Assembly: GCF_009727055.1 (NCBI RefSeq)
Contig: NC_052359.1
Location: forward strand, 66,599,685 to 66,663,684
Source of the DNA: Benincasa hispida
Lineage: Eukaryota; Streptophyta; Magnoliopsida; Cucurbitales; Cucurbitaceae
DNA length: 64,000 nucleotides
Direction: 5' to 3'
The translations under genes and the position numbers were made by a program. The first letter of the stretch is position 1. Each line of letters starts with the position of its first letter. This document shows, piece by piece, positions 32,801 to 45,375 of the stretch. The notes under the pieces were generated by a model. It was not told the DNA's origin. It was given only the letters and a program-made list of their open reading frames with translations, and ran no database searches.

Positions 32801-35800
32801 GAAAAGGAAATAGTAAACACTGTAGCAAATAATAATAAAAATGATGAATGTAAAATAGTAAAAACTGTAGAAAATGAGGGTTTTGAAATAGTGTTGACGT
32901 TAGCTAATTGGAAGTTTTGAAATAGTTTTTATTATAGCAAGAGGTGGTTATTATATTTTGATGATAACCTTTGTCTCAAACACCCTCTTAGGGGTTGTTT
33001 GATAAATGGGTATAAGTTGTTGGGTTGGGTGGGTATTTATTACCAATGTTTGTTAAGCCCATAAAAAAAAATTGTGGGTTATTAAAACCACATTTTTTAC
33101 CCACTCAAAACTAACCCTAAAAACCAGTGATATTTTCATTTTCTTCTCTTTTCCTTCATCTTCGCCATTTGGATTCTCCCCAGATCTGATTTTTTTTTTC
33201 GTCAAACCTTTGGAACGTCACTTTACCAAAATTTGATATGATGATTTGGTTCATTGTTTTTGTTGGATTTCTTCCAAGGACCGATCTTATCTTATGTTAT
33301 GTTTTATCTGAGGCCCTCACTGTGTTATATTATAAGTATCCAAATATACTATCCATATTATATAAAAATAAATTGTATGATATGTGAAAAAATAATGTTA
33401 AGTTCGCAAGATTCAATATATATACATACAATATACAATATACCAATTAATTGAGCAGCAATATGAAATATATTTTGTTGGCATGTTTTACAGATTGAAG
33501 AGAACTAGAATTATTACGGTTTTTGAAAAGAATATATGAAAAATAATTTATTATGTTCTACAAATTGAGAAAACAAATTGAGATTGTCCAGTTTATGTTA
33601 TTAATGATTTGAGAAAATATGTGTATATTTGAAAATTAATCAACAATAGCAGAGCATAAAACTAAAAAATAAAATAATGAAATAAAAAACAAACAGAAAA
33701 AAATAGAATTAATCTCATTCACAAAAAACTGATCAGATCCCCCAACTCAACTCAACTCAACCTTGCACAACAAACACAGACAATAATTACCAACTCAACT
33801 CAACTCTGCAAACAAACACAGACAATTTAACTCCCCAGATAATTTAACTCTCCAGATAATAATTACCAACTCAACTCAACTCAACTCTCTACTTTTATCA
33901 CGCACCAAACACACCCTTAGTATTTTACTATATTGCTTGGTTGAATGTTTCATCTCTCTCCTATTTCCTTACTAGAATTTTAGTCATTACTGAATATGTA
34001 TGAGCTTTCTTTTGTTTAAGGAAAGCTGTTAAAAGGAGTGGACCTCCCCAAGGAAGAGGAAAACTTTCAGAAACTTTATGTTAAGGCCCCATCTTTTCTT
34101 TCAATTCATATGGGAGTGAAAGCTGAGGTTTTACCGCCGGATACAGATTGTCACCATTTTGTGCTCGAGGTAGTTGATGCTTTTATTTGATGTCATTTTC
34201 AACAGTTTCATTTAACTTCTCATGGAATTGCTATGAAACTGATCGTTTCCTTCTTTATCATCGTTATTATTAGAATGATTGGAGAAGGTTAGAGGAACCA
34301 TATGGAAGCATCTTTTTGAGCATCCCGACTGTTCTCGATGCATCATTAGCTCCAGATAGACATCATATTCTTCACATTTTTACTACTTCTTCCATAGAGG
34401 ATTGGGAAGTGAGTATAATTTTTTTTTTAAATAATAGTCATTTTTTATTTTTTTTAGTAATGAAGTTTCAAGGGTCCCACTCTTATGATTTGTGCATAAT
34501 GCATCCCCACTAAAATGGCGACTTTCCCCTCCCCTAATTTAGTTTGGGAAACAATAAAATTTTAAGTTATTAAAATTTTCAACCTGATTACCTGAGAGCT
34601 TGAATCTAGATCCTGGAGGAAACTCTTGTACATGACATTGGACATCAAATCATGGCAAATCTTAACCACCGGGGCATTCCTTGATTTTTAGTAATGGTCT
34701 TTGATTTCATTTCCCATCCCCCGGTTCTTCACCCTTCATTTGATTAGTTATTTCTTCCTCCTGTATACCAGGGGCTCTCCAGAAAAGAATACGAAGCAAA
34801 GAAGGAGCTGATAGCAGATGAAATTATTACTAGACTCGAGAAGAAACTATTTCCAGGGTTAAAATCATCTATTGATTTTATGGAGGTATATGTTTGGTTA
34901 TAATTTTCTACAAAAAATCTTGCTGATTTTTAAAAGTGTCATGTATGGGAAACATTTACCACCTAAAACTGAACCGCTCCATACAGAATACCATGGTGCA
35001 TTTGTAAAAACCCGAATCGAGATTGTACTTGTTAAAATGATCCGGAGAAGCATATACCTGATTGTTGCAGAAGTTTGTCTCAACATGAATGGTAAATAAT
35101 TAAAGCAGTGAGTTCTATTATCAGTAGCCATATGAACTCTATTGGAGTATACCATTCCCTCTGATTATGTTGCATAAAAGGACCTGGACAATCATCTTTC
35201 CATATGCAGGACAGCAAATGTCATGAGTCTAATTTTCTATTTTGTTTTGTTTTTCTTGATCAACGAGGCTGCATTTTTATCTTTTAATTAGGCCTACTTT
35301 TGGTACTTCCATGTGATGTTTAAAGTTGTGGAATTGGAATGAACACTTTAAGTTGAATATAGTGAAAATATTACTTTTCTCTGGTTAGGAGCCTTACTCA
35401 TAATTATCAGGTTAAAGTTGATTTTGACCTCTTGTAATGTTGCATATACACATTACTAGATTGCATTAGCTTGAGGCCGCAGAGTTACTCTAATGATATG
35501 TTGGTTGAAAAATTTCTGAAATGATGACAGGTCGGAACGCCGAAAACACACAGGCGATTCCTAGCCCGTAATGATGGTACCTATGGACCAATGCCACGCA
35601 GCACTCCTAAGGGATTACTTGGAATGCCATTTAATACAACTGTGAGTTTATGATTGAATGCTAAGCTCTTGTCTATGCTCGTTATTTATATCCAACTGAA
35701 GGGCCACCAATTATGATCTGCAGGGTATAGATGGGCTGTATTGTGTCGGTGATAGTTGCTTTCCTGGACAAGGAGTAATCGCCGTAGCCTTTTCTGGAGT

Positions 35801-36194
35801 GATGTGTGCGCACCGAGTAGCTGCAGATATTGGTAAGCTATAGGCCATTTTTGAAGTTCCAGATTCTTGGTGATTATTTATCAACGCGGGTAGTCTATAG
35901 AAACAAATTTAATATAGTGAGATAAAGTAACAATTGCAGTTAGGTCTGCCAACCTTTAAGATCTGAACTTCTTCGTTGATCATCATCTCTGAAATGAATG
36001 ACCTGTTTAATGGACTACACAACTCATTGATTCGAGTGCTGATTATCTCTTCAACTTCATATAGTTTCTTCTTAGTTTGGCTAGACTTTCACTGCCCCCT
36101 GATTCTTTCAGCTTTGACAGGGCTCGAAAAGAAGTCCCCAATTTTGGATGCTGCCCTTCTTCGGCTACTCGGTTGGTTGAGGACCTTGGCCTGA
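29805..36194 (+). CDS. CRTISO: Carotenoid isomerase (prolycopene isomerase), plastid
   Basis: Converts poly-cis lycopene (prolycopene) to all-trans lycopene in plastids, using FAD. Exons: 29805-30434, 31340-31546, 31635-31734, 31877-31959, 32094-32150, 32224-32376, 32550-32628, 34021-34169, 34274-34408, 34772-34885, 35531-35641, 35724-35832, 36121-36194. They join in frame to 666 aa with GT-AG introns. The Rossmann FAD motif is GSGIGG (155-160) in [15 protein letters not shown]. Family marks are [29 protein letters not shown] and the C-terminal [11 protein letters not shown]. The first ~145 residues are Ser/Arg/Lys-rich and low in acidic residues, as in a chloroplast transit peptide. ATG 29805 is the first after an in-frame TGA at 29793. 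Known CRTISOs are about 590-620 aa, so this N-terminus is long. Intron 7 carries two MITE-like insertions. Confidence 0.96.
32664..32993. repeat. MITE-like element in CRTISO intron 7 (first)
   Basis: Ends form imperfect inverted repeats: GGCGTTTGGGGCAATGAGTTA at the left against GGTGTTTGAGACAAAGGTTA read from the right. The interior repeats TTATAGT/TTTTAGTTTGAG motifs. The layout fits a hAT-like non-autonomous element; no transposase. Confidence 0.55.
32993..33920. repeat. MITE-like element in CRTISO intron 7 (second)
   Basis: The left end GGGGTTGTTTGATAAATGGG and the right end (read in reverse) AAGGGTGTGTTTGGTGCGTG are similar. The right interior has runs of CAACT repeats (33745-33895), and the left has GTTGGGTTGGGTGGG. 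It directly follows the first element. Confidence 0.5.
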
Positions 36195-36348
36195 ATTTTG
36201 ATGTGAGAATGTACCATATCCTTATGTGCCATAACAGTTTTCCGGGGTCAGTCATGTAACAACTGCTGCTGTTTAGAGATAGAGCACTAGTAGGCAGCCT
36301 CATATTCATACATTTACAATTCATGTGATAGTACCCAATTTATCAATG

Positions 36349-36354
36349 AATAAA
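36349..36354 (+). promoter_or_regulatory. CRTISO: Polyadenylation signal of CRTISO
   Basis: AATAAA, 155 bases after the stop codon and before the convergent ABCG gene. Confidence 0.55.
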
Positions 36355-36771
36355 AACGGGTGTACCAAAAAAGCACATTTGAACTGAGTGTTTCTCTTAT
36401 GGAAAGAAAGAAAAAATAAAAGTTCTCCCAACATTCTATGTTATGGATTTGGAACTAAACTCTACTGTTTCAGGCTACTATATTTAGATGTTCAACTGTT
36501 CTAGCTAGATGCTGAAGTGAAAAGCACCTCGGCTCCATGAGCAAGCCATATCGATGATAACATGTTCGTTTTGCCTTCGATGTGATTCCCCATCTCAGAA
36601 GGTAAGTTTCCTTCTTCTTTTAGGAGTACACAATACCAAGAAAGTTCCCAAAATGGAGATTTTTACTATATGTTAGACCATGCAACTCAAATTCAAGCTC
36701 AAGTAAGCCAATGCTCTGATTGTTCTTGTAGCAAATCATCCTCTGAGAAAATCTTGTGCATTCTGTTTGTA

Positions 36772-39700
36772 TTAACTTCCTGAGTGAAGCCTCATCCTCC
36801 TCAATGAAATGTAAGCCAAGAGACGATACCCGAAAACCATGGCGATTAGCGCAGTAACTTCAACTACCCCATTGTCCATTTTCATACCGTTCACAGCAGG
36901 TATGATGTTGTTGTACTGGACCTTTAGGAGGAGCTTGTACGTGTGGTAGTTGAAAGACAGATAGCGGATCCAAGCTACGAAGACTGGAACTTTCTGCAAA
37001 AATTTATTTGATGTGTGAATACTTGTGGAGGAAAATGATTTTTTTTTTTAAACAATGTTTTTAAGGTTAAAATAAGGTTGTTGCTTATTCCATTTTGGTT
37101 AGGTGTTTGGGAATGTTTAGTTTCTATATACCTTATGCAAATACGTTTTTAGTGTTGAATCTACTTCGATAGTAGGACTAAAAATGTAGTTTGCTCAAAG
37201 TATATGAATGGTCTAAAACCAAACTATCAAAATTATAGAGATCAAAACAAAATTACATACAGAGATCATAATAACATATAAAAACTCCGTTATAAATATA
37301 TATCCTTACGTCAAAGTATATGAGCTAATAACCAAACTTTTGAGATCAAACTAGAATCTTGAAAGAAACATGTTAGTTACCTGTACGAAGAATCCACCAG
37401 CAAGCATGAAGGTCATGACGGTGACGGAGGCCAAAGTCGTGGCCTTCTTGACATCCATGAGTGTAGCTCCAATGGCCAACCCAAGCCCCTATATTGAAAC
37501 AATCAATCCTTCAAATTACTCTTCCAAACAAAACCAAATGAGCAGAAGAAAGAAGCCAAACCTGAGCAGCTACAATAGAGAGGAAAACAGTGACCATGGT
37601 GAGGAAAAAAGGAGCAGCACTAAGCCTTAAGCCTGCCATGAAGTAAACAACAAGAAGGAAAAGGATAGGCAACAAGAGATCCAGAGGAAGATCACTAGTG
37701 GTTCTTGCCAAAAAGTAAGCACTCAATCTATACATATCAGCTGCTCTTTCTTTGCTTAACATTGCTCTCTCTTGTGGGAATGTGAATATTGCTGTGAACA
37801 CTGGGAAGAACCCCCAAAATACTGCTATGAAGAACAATAACCCAGCCTACAAAAATTGCAAATCCAACCACTTTAATTAAACAAACAACAATGATAGTCA
37901 TATGAAATTGTTAATATTCAAGGCCAAAAACTCTTTCAACTACGTATAGTTTAGCTGATATATAGTATGTGTTAGCGACAAGAATGAAAATATTCGTCTA
38001 CATGTCGATATTTCCGTAAATCAAAGGGTTCGATATCGATTTTTAATATCTATGATATCTTCGGTATTTTTTTTAATAAATGTTTGTAAGACTTAAAAAA
38101 TGTTATCTATGTAGTCTAATATGAATATTGATAACAATATCCATAACTTAGTTTGAGAGTAAAAACAATTTAACTATTGATCTAAATAAATTATATATAT
38201 ATATATTTTACTTATAGAAATATTTGTCGATATCAATATTTTATCTATATATTCATAGATATATCCGTAAAATTGAAATATCAATATCGACATCGATATT
38301 TTAATTATTGGTTAGCAATCAAGAGGAATGAAGTTCGAATAACCAATTTCGGGATCTAAATAACTAAATTTAAGATTTAATGAAAGCACATAGATTAAAA
38401 TGAGAATTGAAAATAAAGGGACTAAAATTAAAGTTACTTAAAAAATAGTAGTTTGTATTTGATTAAGTTTTTAAAACAAAACTCGTAATTAAAAAAGAAA
38501 AAATATGTGATCAGATTTTTAGTTTTTCTGATGAGTTTCACCTCTCTGAGCATGCAAATAATTTAATAATAATAATCACATGCATGAAGAGAAAATCAAA
38601 GCTTGCTGCAAAAATCATTCAAATTTCTACAACAATGGAGGAGTTGAATTACCTGATCTTGCAAGCCTTTTGGACTGTTACTTTCCGATTGCCACCAGAG
38701 TAACCCTAGAATTATGGCGGTGGCGAGAACTTGAGTGATTCTCAGCCAGCTGAAGTATTCATGGCGTCTTTCTTTGATTCCTCTTCGGAACAGTATCGAG
38801 TATTGTTCCCACCAGCTCGCTCCCCATTGCCTTTTCGAACTCGATCCCTTCGATTTCAGCTCTTCGTCCATCGTCAAAGGTGTCAGCATTTTACTCTTTT
38901 CCTTCTCTGCAACTCTCGTCTCGTACGCCTCCACCAGATACTGCTTTACATTTTTGTATTCAAATCAAATCTTAGCCTCCTCTACTTCATTTGGATTTTG
39001 CATCTAATTTGACTTCTCTTTGCAAACTATGTTCTTACTTTGGGTGAATATTTTATTATTGTCAATGTGTTCAGTTTTATTGTGCTTTACTTCTGTTTAT
39101 CTAACGAGTAGACTCTTCTCAAGTTGTTGTTTGGGGTTGGATCAGATCTAGGAATGGAACTTGAAAAGTAAGCTACGAGAGACCGAAGAAATTGTTTCGA
39201 AACGAATGGATTCCTAATTGTAATATGTGGAGTACAAAGTATGTGATGGTAGTATTGATTCTTGAGTGTTGGTTCTTTCAAACTCTAGGAAGTAACATAA
39301 TTTTGTCTTTCTTTGCCTTGTTCTTAAGAAAATAAGAGGGATTGGTAAGTTGGCTTTCCATGAAGGTTTAACAAAGTTATGGCTGGGAATGGGATAGAAT
39401 CAAATCATGTTTCAGATGAAGAATTCAAAGAGAAATTATAGTGTAGTATAGTGGTGCTCTGCCTTGAAAACTAATATATATGAAAACTGGAAAAGTGGTT
39501 AAGGGTTAAACTGGAAGTCTAGACTGGTTTGGAAAGGTTAACTTGATATGTCTTCTAGAAAATTATTATTTTTAAGTAGTTGATATAGTTCAGACAAATA
39601 TTTTTTGAGACTTAGATGATTTTCAATTCTGCTATGGAAATTCTAGTTAACTGGACTCTAATACAATCAGGTTGTTTCAAATTGGATTCTAATCATATTA

Positions 39701-42700
39701 AAATCAAAGCTAGAGAAGTCAAGAATCAAGATTGTGGCTTGATTTCCTGAAACATACCTCCTGCACTAGAGTTGGAGAAGGTCTATCCTGTCTATTGTCA
39801 GCCTCAGAATTCTCTATTTGCACCTTATCCTCTAGCTCTGATGGAACAGACACATCATTCAGGTTACCATTTGCAAGGTCAAGCAAGAATTCCGCAGGAT
39901 TCATTGCAATAAGTGGGGAACATCCTATAGATGAGAAATAACTCATTGCTTCTGCTGCTTTGCCATAATAGATCAAGCTTCCCTTCCCAAGAAGAATTAG
40001 CTTGTCAAATTTGTGAAATAGTCTGCTTGATGGTTGGTGAATCGTTGTCACCACGGTCTTCCCAGCCTGCCACGGAAGAACAACTTAATCATTATATGTT
40101 GGAGCTAATCTGCAAAATAGAAGAAGAATGGTGCGTTGAAGATATGTATATACTTCAGCTATCTCATGTAAAATCTGAACAATTCTCAATGCAGTTGTAG
40201 AGTCCAGGCCCGAAGTAGGTTCATCAAGAAACAACAGAGAGGGATTGACTAGAATCTCATTGCCTATAGAGACCCTACGTCTTTCTCCACCTGAAACCCC
40301 ACGGACAAATGAGCCACCAATCATTGTATCCTGGCACCTGCAGAGGCTAAATTGATGAGCGTCTATTCCAGAAGAGTGTAATATCTTATGCTTCAGTAAG
40401 AGAGAGCTGACAAGCTTACCTTTCAAGGCCCAGCTCATAGATGACATCAATTGCACGCTTTTCCTTTTGCTCTTTCGTCAATGTACACGGCAATCGAAGC
40501 AAAGCTGCATATCTCAATGTTTCTTTCACTGTCAGGTGGGGAAATAGAACATCCTCCTGCATCACGAATCCTATCCTGTAGTAGCATTTTATTTTGTCAG
40601 GATCGAAACTAGTTTCTTAATTACCATTCTATTCTACATCAGTATTCTTTAATTGGATCAGTATCTGAAGTAGACCATGGACTTTGTCCAGAAATCTTGC
40701 CTGCTTTTCAGGAACTTGTTGTATGGTTGATCATTGTAAGTAATGGAACCACCAGCTGTAGACCGTATGAGCCGCCCTCCAAGCAGATTGAGTAATGTTG
40801 TCTTGCCACTTCCTGAAGGTCCCATTAAGGCCAGAACTTCGCCTGGGTTTACCCGACCTGTAATCCCATTCAGGATCTCCTTCTCCACATTTGTCCGCAA
40901 TCCTTTTATGATTACTTTATAAGTAACATCCTTGAACTGCAAAGTATTTCATCCAGAGAACAGGATGAACTGAGTTCAGTAAAAAAATGCAGACAAGCCT
41001 AAGTCACCATATTTTAGGGAAAAGATTCAACTTGAGTTAGAGATGGCTATGTTTTCCAAAGGGTATGTAAGTAGATCCATATATTAACACTTCTTTCCCT
41101 CTACAAAGTGATGCGTTGATTAGCTTTTTTGAGCCCTGAAACAACCTGATTGTGGTCGTGCATGGACTTGAGTGTTTTAAAAAACCAGCTAGTCTAAGAT
41201 TAGGACAGTTATTCTTTTCAAGGTTTTTTTATATTATCTTTTTGGCTCTTATTATTTTCTCTCAGTTAGGTGGAAAGATGGGATGAGTCTTGTACATGAA
41301 TTGTCATATAAAATGAAACTTTTGTACAAGACTGAACCTGACCATGCTATAATTTGCATGCTAGCTTAGCCATGTTCTATGTGGGTTGTGCTTTTATCTC
41401 TACATCAATCTCCCTGTCTTTTGCCTGTCCAAATAGATAGACATAAATTCATTTGCTATCAGCAAAACAACACATACAATTCTGAACACACTCATTTTTT
41501 TTGGTTGTCAAAGATTTGGTGGACATGTATTAGGGGAGGAATCACTTTATTTCAATGATGAGAGTACACTTGATTTACCTTGAGGTGAATGGGCATGGTA
41601 GGTTCTGTTTGAAATCTGGCCTTGCATGTTCCTGCTTCTACATCCTCTGCTGTTATATTATATGCATATAGATGTTAAACGGTTATGTTGGGAATTTATC
41701 CCAAGATACTTGATTCTCGAGGAACTATTATTATTAATATTTTTTAATATGAGAAACCAACATCTATTTAGAATGATTAAAATGGGAAAGAAAAAACTAT
41801 ACAGAAAAGGAAATATATTGATAACTTGCAGAATAAGAAAATACAAAAGAACACACGAAGTAGTTTGAGGAATTTGGACCTCTCCCTTCTTAGTAATCTC
41901 AACCCTAAACAAATAAACCATTGATTGTATTTTTCCTTGCTGATTCACTCTATGTATAACAAACTCTTATGACCACTTCTTAACTAGTGACTAACATACA
42001 CTCGGTGTCAATAATTTTTTGGTAGCTAAAAAAGATCATCTATGTAAGAGTCGGAAAGAGTAAAAAATGTCAATTAGATATACAGGGAAGGAGTCAAAGA
42101 TAGGGAAGGAATTTTGAGCCTATAAATATGAAATTGAAGTCTTGAAGGACTTGACTTTTCCATTAAAAATATTTCTAAATTTGTGGGCCCTGGTCACTCT
42201 ACTGGTTTGCTGATTTGATTATGAGTACCAACTCATAGCCTTTCCTTTTCAAGTTTGGTGTCAAATACCAGTCAAAAACACATTNAAAAAAAAGAGAGAG
42301 AGAGAGAGAGAGAAAGAGAAAAGGAGAAAATGCAAGCCAAGACAAATTGCTGGTTGGCCAGTGACTGTTCAAGTATAGTGTTTAAAAAATTAAAAGAAGG
42401 TGAAAAACACACTAGACTTGTTTTGCTTCAGAATCTTTAGATACAGTGAGGGAAGGATGGAATGCTGTAAACTCCAAAATTGTACTTATAGTACTTGAAT
42501 TCCGGGGGATTATTAATAATAGAGCCAAAAGTACAGAAAAAGATTTTTTTTTTTAGTTTTTAATTCTTTTTTTTTTAAGTTTTAAGTATTATGATTATTA
42601 AATTGGTATGAGAGTATCGGTATCTTTTTTTAACCCTTACTTTCCCATGCTTCAGAAGTATAACATATATAATTTATAATTAGAGAGATAGGCAGAAGGT

Positions 42701-43830
42701 CAGACATACACAACCACAAGATTTGAGTACTTTTGTTGCCACATTTATTTCTAGTTTTCCCATTGTAAGGGAAACCCTGACACTTTCTCTTTATCAAACA
42801 AAAGGGGGACCAGAAAGATGGATATGAGTTTCTAGCAAACTCTTTTGAAGGTTTTATTTAAACAGAAGTGTCTCTGAAAATCTTGTGGGAGGACTGGGTC
42901 CCACATCCCAACGGTCTCTCATCTTCCTTTTTTGTTCACTTTCCTCAAAACTCTTTCCGGTTTAACACATTGTGTGGCCCATATCAACAAAAAAGTAGGA
43001 AGAAAAACATGAACAAGAAATGAAAGTAGATGATGAAGATGACCACGACAAATCGTATAGTTAAAGCATTTTCTAATCTCATAAATATTCATTTGTGTTC
43101 TTGTTTAAGTGAATTTCATTCTTAAAATTTAACTCTGTTTGTTTATATAAGAGCTATACCACTTGAAAATTCATTGTGGTGGACCATATCAAAAAAGTAG
43201 GAAGAAAAACATGAACAGGAAATGAAAGTAGATAATGAAAATTCGTTGACGATATATATTATAATTAAAGAATTTCTAATTTCATGAATATTCATTTGTG
43301 TTCTTGTTTGAGTGAATTTCATTCTAAAATTTTATCTCAGTTTCTTTCTATTGTAAAGAGCTTTTACTATTATATACAATACACTTGAGAAAAAAGGAAA
43401 AAAGAAAATCAATTTTCAGGTTGATTGAGAATTACTTACGTATATCTTCATCACTGAATGGCTTGAAATCTCCAATTTCATCAGGTGGCAAGGTGAAGCC
43501 AGTAAAGGAGAATGACAAGCCCAAGCTCGCACTTGAAGCTCTACTCAGAGCTGCACCACTCCCCAAATCATCCAAATCCAGCTTCAGCTGTGCACTCCTA
43601 GACTTCCTGATGTGCGTGTTTCGACCACCACCGCTTCCACTGCCACGCCCCGGTGAAGGAGCTGTCAACGTTTGTTTACTCGACTTCCTCGAGAGAGTTG
43701 TGCTGCCACTCTCCCCCACCACCCCATTTGCCTCGGTGCTCGACGTCGGTGACTTGAATGCCGCTGCCACCTTCTCCAACAGTTGATCGGATTTCGTCCT
43801 CGCTAGACCTAATGAACTTGTCTTTTCCAT
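36772..43830 (-). CDS. ABCG22: ABC transporter G family half-transporter, ABCG22 type
   Basis: Plasma-membrane half-size ABC transporter; in Arabidopsis ABCG22 affects stomatal control and ABA responses, substrate uncertain. Exons (minus): 43830-43440, 41649-41579, 40936-40701, 40575-40420, 40337-40154, 40066-39758, 38940-38653, 37846-37562, 37488-37381, 36993-36772. They join in frame to 749 aa, close to Arabidopsis ABCG22. The N-terminus has the family's Ser/Arg-rich leader with [12 protein letters not shown] and [17 protein letters not shown]. Walker A is GPSGSGKT (193-200), signature VSGGER (299-304), Walker B LLFLDE (319-324), H-loop H356. The C-terminal half carries the ABC2 membrane domain, with hydrophobic segments in exons 7-10. 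Intron 3 must use a GC donor to keep the frame. It converges with CRTISO: 577 bp lie between the two stop codons. Confidence 0.95.
42285..42325. repeat. N followed by an A run and (GA)n microsatellite in ABCG22 intron 1
   Basis: One undetermined base at 42285, then AAAAAAA and about eleven GA units. The 61-codon frame that reads through it is an artefact of the repeat. Confidence 0.8.
42974..43345. repeat. Tandem duplication in ABCG22 intron 1 (period about 205 bp)
   Basis: Two copies, about 42974-43142 and 43179-43345, share AGTAGGAAGAAAAACATGAAC and AATATTCATTTGTGTTCTTG, with substitutions and small indels. Confidence 0.75.
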
Positions 43831-44071
43831 GTTGCCTCTCCCAACTTTCCTAGCTAGCTATGATATTTATATATATATATACACATAATATGAAGAGTGT
43901 TGACATAAAGTAATGGTTTGACATTCATCATTGTGAAAGAAGAAAGATTTATTTAGTTCATATATTGACCATACCTTTTTTGTGATGTTGAATTAGGAGA
44001 GTGGAAATTCAGAAGTGAAGAAGTTGAGAGGTGGCTCAATCTATTGCACCTTCAATGGTGCACATTCACTT

Positions 44072-44083
44072 CTTATATAAAGA
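44072..44083 (-). promoter_or_regulatory. ABCG22: Probable TATA box of the ABCG22 gene
   Basis: CTTTATATAAG on the minus strand, about 245 bases above the ATG, in a position that would give a leader of about 200 bases. A possible leader intron could run from AAAAAAG|GTATGG (about 43981) to ATCATAG (about 43857), by motif only. Confidence 0.45.
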
Positions 44084-44277
44084 GCAATAAGAGGGAGAAA
44101 CAGTTTGTTTTTTTAGTACCAATAATACCCTTATATTATATGGCATAATACAATTTTGCCTATATCCCATATTTGTGCCCATGATATCAATTTGACTTTT
44201 GAAATGGTAAGTTTCTTTCTTTCTTTCTTTCTTTCTTTCTTTTTTTTTTCTTTTTTTCTTTTTTAAATAATAATTAT

Positions 44278-44282
<5 letters not shown>

Positions 44283-44312
<30 letters not shown>
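44283..44312. repeat. (TA)n microsatellite
   Basis: About 15 TA units, shortly after a TTTC-repeat and T-rich tract (44215-44265). Confidence 0.85.
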
Positions 44313-44314
<2 letters not shown>

Positions 44315-45189
44315 AGGAGAGACATTTTGTACCATCTCACCCAGCATCAATCATTCTCAAACAACGCTACCATCTTAGCCGTACACGTGTTCAGAAATTT
44401 CGTATTTTTTGTACCCAAGAGATCTATTTCATTTTCAAGCAATTTTCATTGAACAAAGGTAGTACATTGCCTTTAGTACAATATCATACACAACAATTTC
44501 GATATAAATATGTAGGGATAACTATAGGTTTTAATATCTAATGCTTTAGCGGTTAATTTCCTTCATTGATACGAGTTAGAGAGACTAAATTAAAACTTTT
44601 TAAACAATAAGGATTAAACTAAAAAAAATATCCAAACATTCCGGATTAAAATAATACGTGTGTGTATATATATATATTTCGACGCGATCACGATGACACG
44701 AGTTATTTATGGGCATCATTTTGCTTTCTAAGTTAGGGTTTTCGAGTCTAATTAAGAGAAAGCTTTAAACATTAATGAAGACTTTGTAAGAGTCTTTGAG
44801 AGCTTCTCATGCATTGCCTGATGAATTTAAGGCCAAAAGAATCAAATTTTTGGTTTGAGTTTGAGGTCCTTTTTGGTGGCCAAATGTGAGGCCATGCTTT
44901 CTTCTTACATTACCTCTTCACAAAGGAATTGAACAAAAACTTTTGGAACTTTGTTTTCATCCACTTGATGTTTACATTTTTTTTTTTTTTTTTGAATTAT
45001 GAAACATTATCTTGTGTATGTATGCAAACACAACCAAAATACTGTTTCATGTTCAACATCTTTAGATAACCATGTTTGTTTTGTAGGAATATGAATACAA
45101 ATGTTTTAAAATATTTAGTTTTATAGGATTTCAATATGGGAATGTCTTAAAGTAATGTATTATTTTAATAATATTCTACTATTTAAGGG

Positions 45190-45375
45190 TTGTTTTGAAA
45201 TAAAGGAAAATGAATTAACTTATTTACAAATATAATAAAATTTCACTATTTATATGTGGTAGACCGCGATAGGCTGCGATAGACATCTATTTATCCCTAT
45301 CATTGATAGACGATGATCTTTTGTAATACTTGAAAATATTTTCAACAGTTTTATAATTTAAAACGGTTTACCCTT
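45190..45375. repeat. Dispersed MITE-like repeat, copy 3 of 5
   Basis: TTTACAAATATAATAAAATTTCAC, then GATAGGCTGCGATAGAC and ATCATTGATAGACGATG, then TACTTGAAAATATTTTC: the same arrangement as the copies at 19570 and 27475. Confidence 0.5.

Noticed and set aside
42255..42440. 61-codon frame with GluArg repeats
   Set aside because: It crosses an N and a GA microsatellite within ABCG22 intron 1 and has no protein similarity.
43385..43786. 133-codon plus-strand frame rich in Pro, Leu and Ser
   Set aside because: It is the antisense shadow of ABCG22 exon 1.
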